Source of the DNA: Cardiocondyla obscurior
Lineage: Eukaryota > Arthropoda > Insecta > Hymenoptera > Formicidae
Length of the DNA: 64,000 nucleotides
Direction: 5' to 3'
NCBI RefSeq assembly: GCF_019399895.1
Contig: NC_091868.1
Location: 2,962,499 to 3,026,498 of the forward strand
Notes under the pieces: generated by a model
Databases searched by the model: none
Told to the model about the DNA's origin: nothing
Seen by the model: the letters and a program-made list of their open reading frames with translations, nothing else
In this document: piece by piece, positions 59,707 through 64,000 of the stretch
Position numbering within the stretch: the first letter of the stretch is position 1
How the letters are laid out: every line of letters starts with the position of its first letter
Translations under genes and position numbers: made by a program

Positions 59707-62700
59707 TATTGTTTTATTAATATACCATATAACATAACACTTAATAGACAAGTAATACGCTCCATATTTCGCTATCTCATTTTCCTCCGTACAAAGCTGC
59801 CCTTATTATTTTTACTCATCCTCCATCTTCGTCTCACGGTCGTTGTCATTACCGCACTCGTTTCCAACGCACAATATCTTTCTCTACAAATCGTTGGATA
59901 AGTAACTACAACAGCCAAATTTATTAGAACAAGTAAATAGGTCATATAAGTTGAATATCCGTTTCCCACTCCTTCCCCCTTTACACCGGATACTGTCACT
60001 GGTCACGAGCCGTTAAACGAAAACAATCCGTAGTCTTTTTTCTTTTTTTCCTTTTTCTTTTTCCTTCTTTACATTTTTCGTATTCTAGCAATGTCCGGCT
60101 TGACTCGTTATGAGTCGCGAAAATCAAGACGCGCTAATAAAATGATCGATCGATTGCAACCGAGCTCGTGATATTAGCGGTCTCACGCATTAACCGATAT
60201 TTCATGTGAAGATATAAAGTATATAAATATATATATATATATATATATTTATTATATATATATATATATATTTAGTTCTTTTTTTTATGTAGGTCGAGAA
60301 GTTATAGTAATTCTTAACCATCATATTCTACTTCGAAGTTGAAGAATAACTTTGCAGTTGCGCATACACAATTTATTTTGGATAAACGATTCAATAAAGT
60401 ATCTCAATATAATACGTAGTTATCGATTACTAGAAAACGGTGTCTATTACAATTTTATATCAATAAAAGAAAATCTTATCAATGTAAAGTAACACTTATG
60501 TAAAGTAACGCTTAGAAGAGTCTTCGGGGCGTCGAGGAATGAGAGCTTCCGCATTATGCAGAACTTCATTTCCACGAACGAGCTCACAACCGAGAGAATT
60601 TACGACCCTTCTCGTGCTAGAAAATACTCTATAGAATATACACGTCAAATATCGAACACACTATTTCTCATCAACCGTCTCTGTGCGAAACGAGCGACTC
60701 TTAGGAGAAAGAAAGAACAGCAATCAATAACTACTTCGTTTTAGAGAGCTGGTTCACGGAAAATTATTCATGAATAAGTCCCTCAATAAGTACTTAAAAT
60801 TAAAAACAAAAAAAAACAGAAATCACAATTAAAGAGAGATATATGAAGACCGATTTCATCGCCGTCGTTCCTACCAATAATCTGATTACCTCGTCGCTTA
60901 GGCTCGAACGTGTGCGCCTTTACTTATGCGGCGCGATGTTTCTATCTAAAGTGAAAGGACATGTGCCTGTACCAAATACACTTACAAAATAGATTATATT
61001 ACGATATTACATTAAAAGTTATTGCTTAAAAAAATATGACGACAATATGTATAGTTCGCAAGGCCGAGCGAATCTGCCACGTGCGTCCTTGGCGCAGCAT
61101 CTCACGTCGAAATCGTCGAATCTCTAAAATCGTGTACCTTAAAAAAGTGCATTAATGGCCGGAGGAATATAAGGACCATATCAATCAGACGCGTGAATAT
61201 TACGTTCCAAGTACAAGGCGTGCGTCACATCGCCGCAAAATGTAGCAGTGAGAAATTAATTTCGCATTAACAAAAGCTAAAGCTGAATTAATCTAAAATT
61301 TTTTTCAATGTTTAACAAATAACAACAAAATTAATTAAATAAAATTCATTATAATTTAATTGGCGGCACAACGAGCTAATTGTAACTGCTTGTAAAAAAA
61401 AAGAATTCACATTATTGAAAAAGAAAAAAAGAAAAGACAAGTTTTCGACAACAGAGACCACTGAGAAATTACAGGTGAATCTTCCAATTTTTTTTTTCTT
61501 TTTTTTGCTTCTTCCCTTTTTCTGTTTCCCGGAAGATTCAGAGAATTCAATTCGTGTGCAATACTTAGCGAAATATGCGTGCGAACACGCACACACTTAG
61601 CTGCGGTGACACGTATGCGCGCGGCCGACAACAGATACATATTTCACACGCAAAGGTAAACGGATGTGAGTATAATGCACGTCGTTTACGACGACTATTA
61701 TACGTTAACGTTACGCGATCCTAAATTTCACGTAAGCGCACGTTCGACGAGTTTGACGTAACCTTTTTCAATAGTGAAATCTGCACGAAAGAATACGATA
61801 ATCCCGCTAAGCGCAAGCAAATCGCTTCGCGTTATACAAATTCGACTGCTCGTCCCAAATTTTTTTTCTCCATTAAATGCTTCGAGATGATAAAGCGATT
61901 GCGCTCCGGAACTGCGTTTCTTTACGTACAGCGAAGCCGAAGCGAGCTGCCTTAAGTTAAATTGCGGGTTACGGTAATAAACACCAGGATGCCGAAAATT
62001 ATAGGATATTGGCCGCCACTCGATACTGTTGCCATATATGTCGTCTTCGGATGGACATCTGACGCGAGTCTCACACGTAACAAAAGGATCGCATTGAAAG
62101 TGCGTGCATTTTGTGTAATGTCGTGCGATGGTTAATTAAAATTAAATCGTCCGGAGCCGCCATGTTGACGACCGTGAGAATTTTTCTTCGCGATACAGTT
62201 ATTTAAAAGCAGCGCTCCTTTTAATATACTACACGCAAGTATGCTGAAACATGGGAAGGACATCTAGCACCGGTGCACAACGCGAGAATAAAATAATCGC
62301 GGTATCCTGTGTTATACGGCGTGCCCGTTTGCGTAATTGCTGAATTAATTCTAGTGAAATTTTCTAATCTACTGGGCAACCTAAATAAAAAAAACGGAAG
62401 CATATACAGCGTACAAATCGGGAACTTAATTGTGCAATTCAGGCGAAAAATATCGAGCCGCCAAGTACGGTCCTAAATCTGCGATAGCCCAATTAATATG
62501 CAAATTAAATTCTTAGTTACAAATTAAGTGAAATGATGATGAATCGGACGCGGCGCAGTGCACACGCTTATTATTGAAACAAGTCATTAAGCGTTGTATG
62601 GTAATATTCGGTCGAACTATGCATGAAATTGTAGCTCGAAACGTGTTTCGCACGAAGCTAGAGGTATGGAAGAAGGCGATCGAGAAAAAAAAGCAAGATG

Positions 62701-64000
62701 AAGAGAATGAGACTGCATATCGAAGGGACAGTGTTTTTTGGTGCTCTTATTTGTAAATTAATTTGCCGCGAGCTGGAGCGACCAGTTTTTGAGCGGCTAT
62801 TTTATTGTACCGCATCGCACGACTGACACATCCGCCGATTTTGCGATTATGCGAGCAGATGCGCTCGCCTTTGCACGAAAAGTTTAATTATCGAGGAATA
62901 GCAGCTGATAATTTGTGAATAAAAAAAAAATTTCTTTTTTTCTTAATTATTATTTTTTTTTTCCTTTTTTTTTCTTTTTCTTTTAATATCAACCAAATTA
63001 ATTTACGATGCTCCAAGATTGATGATTCTCAACATTCTCATCGTCATGATTAAAGATTTCATTTTTGTTAATTGCTGCAATAGTGATATTTGATTTACAA
63101 TATTACACGTAAAGGATGTTATGTAATTCTGTTCATTGAGCATTGGACAAATACGATTTCCACAGATATAGTTCAGGAAGGTATTTCCTTACTCCGCAAC
63201 TTAATAAAACTTTGCGCAGACATTTAAAAAAATTCATTAAACAATTTCAAGAATTGCGTAAACGATGAGTAATTAATATCTGTATGCCTTACTACATTAT
63301 GCTCGATCATGCGCTGCATGATTCGCACCTTTCGGCGACAATAAACATATATTAATGGAGAAAATAGCGTTTGCAATAGTTAATATGCATGTGAATAAAG
63401 CAGAAAGCGTCAAATCATTATATTTCGTCGATTAATTCGGCCAACGCCTCGCTTACGGGAGTGGTCATCGCCGCCGTCCCGTGTTTGATTTTTTTACATG
63501 TGAAATTGGCCACACAGGTCGTTGGAACCAGCGGATAAAGGCATTGCTCACGATTGAACAGATTCCTCAGCGATCCTTAACTTGACGCTTGTCGCGTTTA
63601 CGGTCGTCGTTCCCTAACGGCAGTTCGCCGCCGCTTTGCATCTTTGCCATCGCGTTCTTGAACCGAATTGAAAATGGACGGACATGTGAGAAGGACGCAG
63701 AATTCATAAAAAGTCGAGAAAAATCAAAAGCGACACGGCGCAACGATTCTCCGTTTCTTAAGATCTCGCACGATCGTGTCAGCTCGCGAAAGTTGCTCCG
63801 CCGTACGCGATTTTCTGGTTCCAGCCGTTTTATTTCCATTCGAAACAAAAATTCCCGTGCGTACACTTCGGCGTCCATCTCCAAGAAAACCGTGGGCGAT
63901 TCGCTTGAAAATGGAAGCTGCGTTCTTGCGGGCAGAAAGTCGCGAAGGAATCGATCGCCGTGATATTTCGCGGAGAAGCAACAATTTGATTGAAAACTTT
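59707..64000. other. Intergenic-looking region, no gene supported
   Basis: AT-rich with a TA microsatellite. The longest frames are about 105-124 codons overlapping on opposite strands near 63.57-63.96 kb, neither recognisable. No RNA gene seen. Confidence 0.5.
60220..60271. repeat. TA microsatellite
   Basis: AATATATATA runs with one central TTTATT interruption; AT dinucleotides throughout. Confidence 0.9.

Noticed and set aside
63567..63963. Overlapping 105- and 124-codon ORFs on opposite strands
   Set aside because: Mutually antisense; neither has a recognised domain or supporting splice or promoter signals.
1..64000. CRISPR arrays, tRNA/rRNA genes, bacterial operons
   Set aside because: None seen. 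The sequence is animal nuclear DNA, and no tRNA B-box/cloverleaf or rRNA segment was recognised by eye.

Overview
The window is animal nuclear DNA from an insect, most likely a hymenopteran and possibly an ant. I judge this from the CpG-dense, AT-balanced sequence, the intron/exon structure and the presence of one clear insect gene. The only gene I can name with certainty is prospero (pros), the atypical homeodomain (homeo-prospero) transcription factor of neural differentiation, on the + strand. Five coding exons between 11704 and 23709 join in frame to a protein of about 1182 residues. They carry a Q-rich N-terminal body, an NLS, and a complete 159-residue homeo-prospero domain split over three exons.

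Layout. 1-10821 is non-coding: CpG-dense patches, a foldback (palindromic) element at 4142-4662, a 416-bp tandem duplication at 4836-5667, two MITE-like elements with CAGGGTGT termini and TA target sites (6512-6864, 10507-10749), and a roughly 4-kb nested inverted repeat (6261-10251). At least the last part should be pros intron, because a strong 3' splice site sits at 10821. 10822-14301 is a large exon with an 880-nt leader (one 106-codon uORF) and the 5' 73% of the CDS. 14697-15167 is the next coding exon. 15168-16203 is a U12-type AT-AC intron with textbook 5' splice site and branch point, and a U2-type GT-AG intron (15249-16136) is nested inside it. This is the 'twintron' arrangement known from Drosophila prospero. 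Here the obvious U2 pathway shifts the frame and would remove the homeodomain. 16204-16358, 22361-22505 and 23530-23709 complete the domain.

Downstream of the stop codon, a good poly(A) site lies at about 26.56 kb. Beyond it, to about 50.66 kb, is a 24-kb stretch with few convincing genes but an extreme strand asymmetry: A-runs and GA-rich tracts on the + strand and almost no T-runs. It ends at a cluster of three AATAAA signals. I interpret it as a probable extended 3' UTR of pros, as Drosophila pros is known to make very long 3' UTR isoforms. Introns of an antisense gene are the main alternative, and a few exon-like islands inside it are flagged. 50.7-64 kb is mostly featureless, except for candidate minus-strand exons at 51604-51647, 51764-51819 and 52163-52394 (two of them paralogous to each other) and a promoter/first-exon-like signal at 59.59-59.71 kb. 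I could not name that gene.

All calls come from reading the sequence. Splice junctions, UTR limits and repeat boundaries are unverified by transcripts or database searches.
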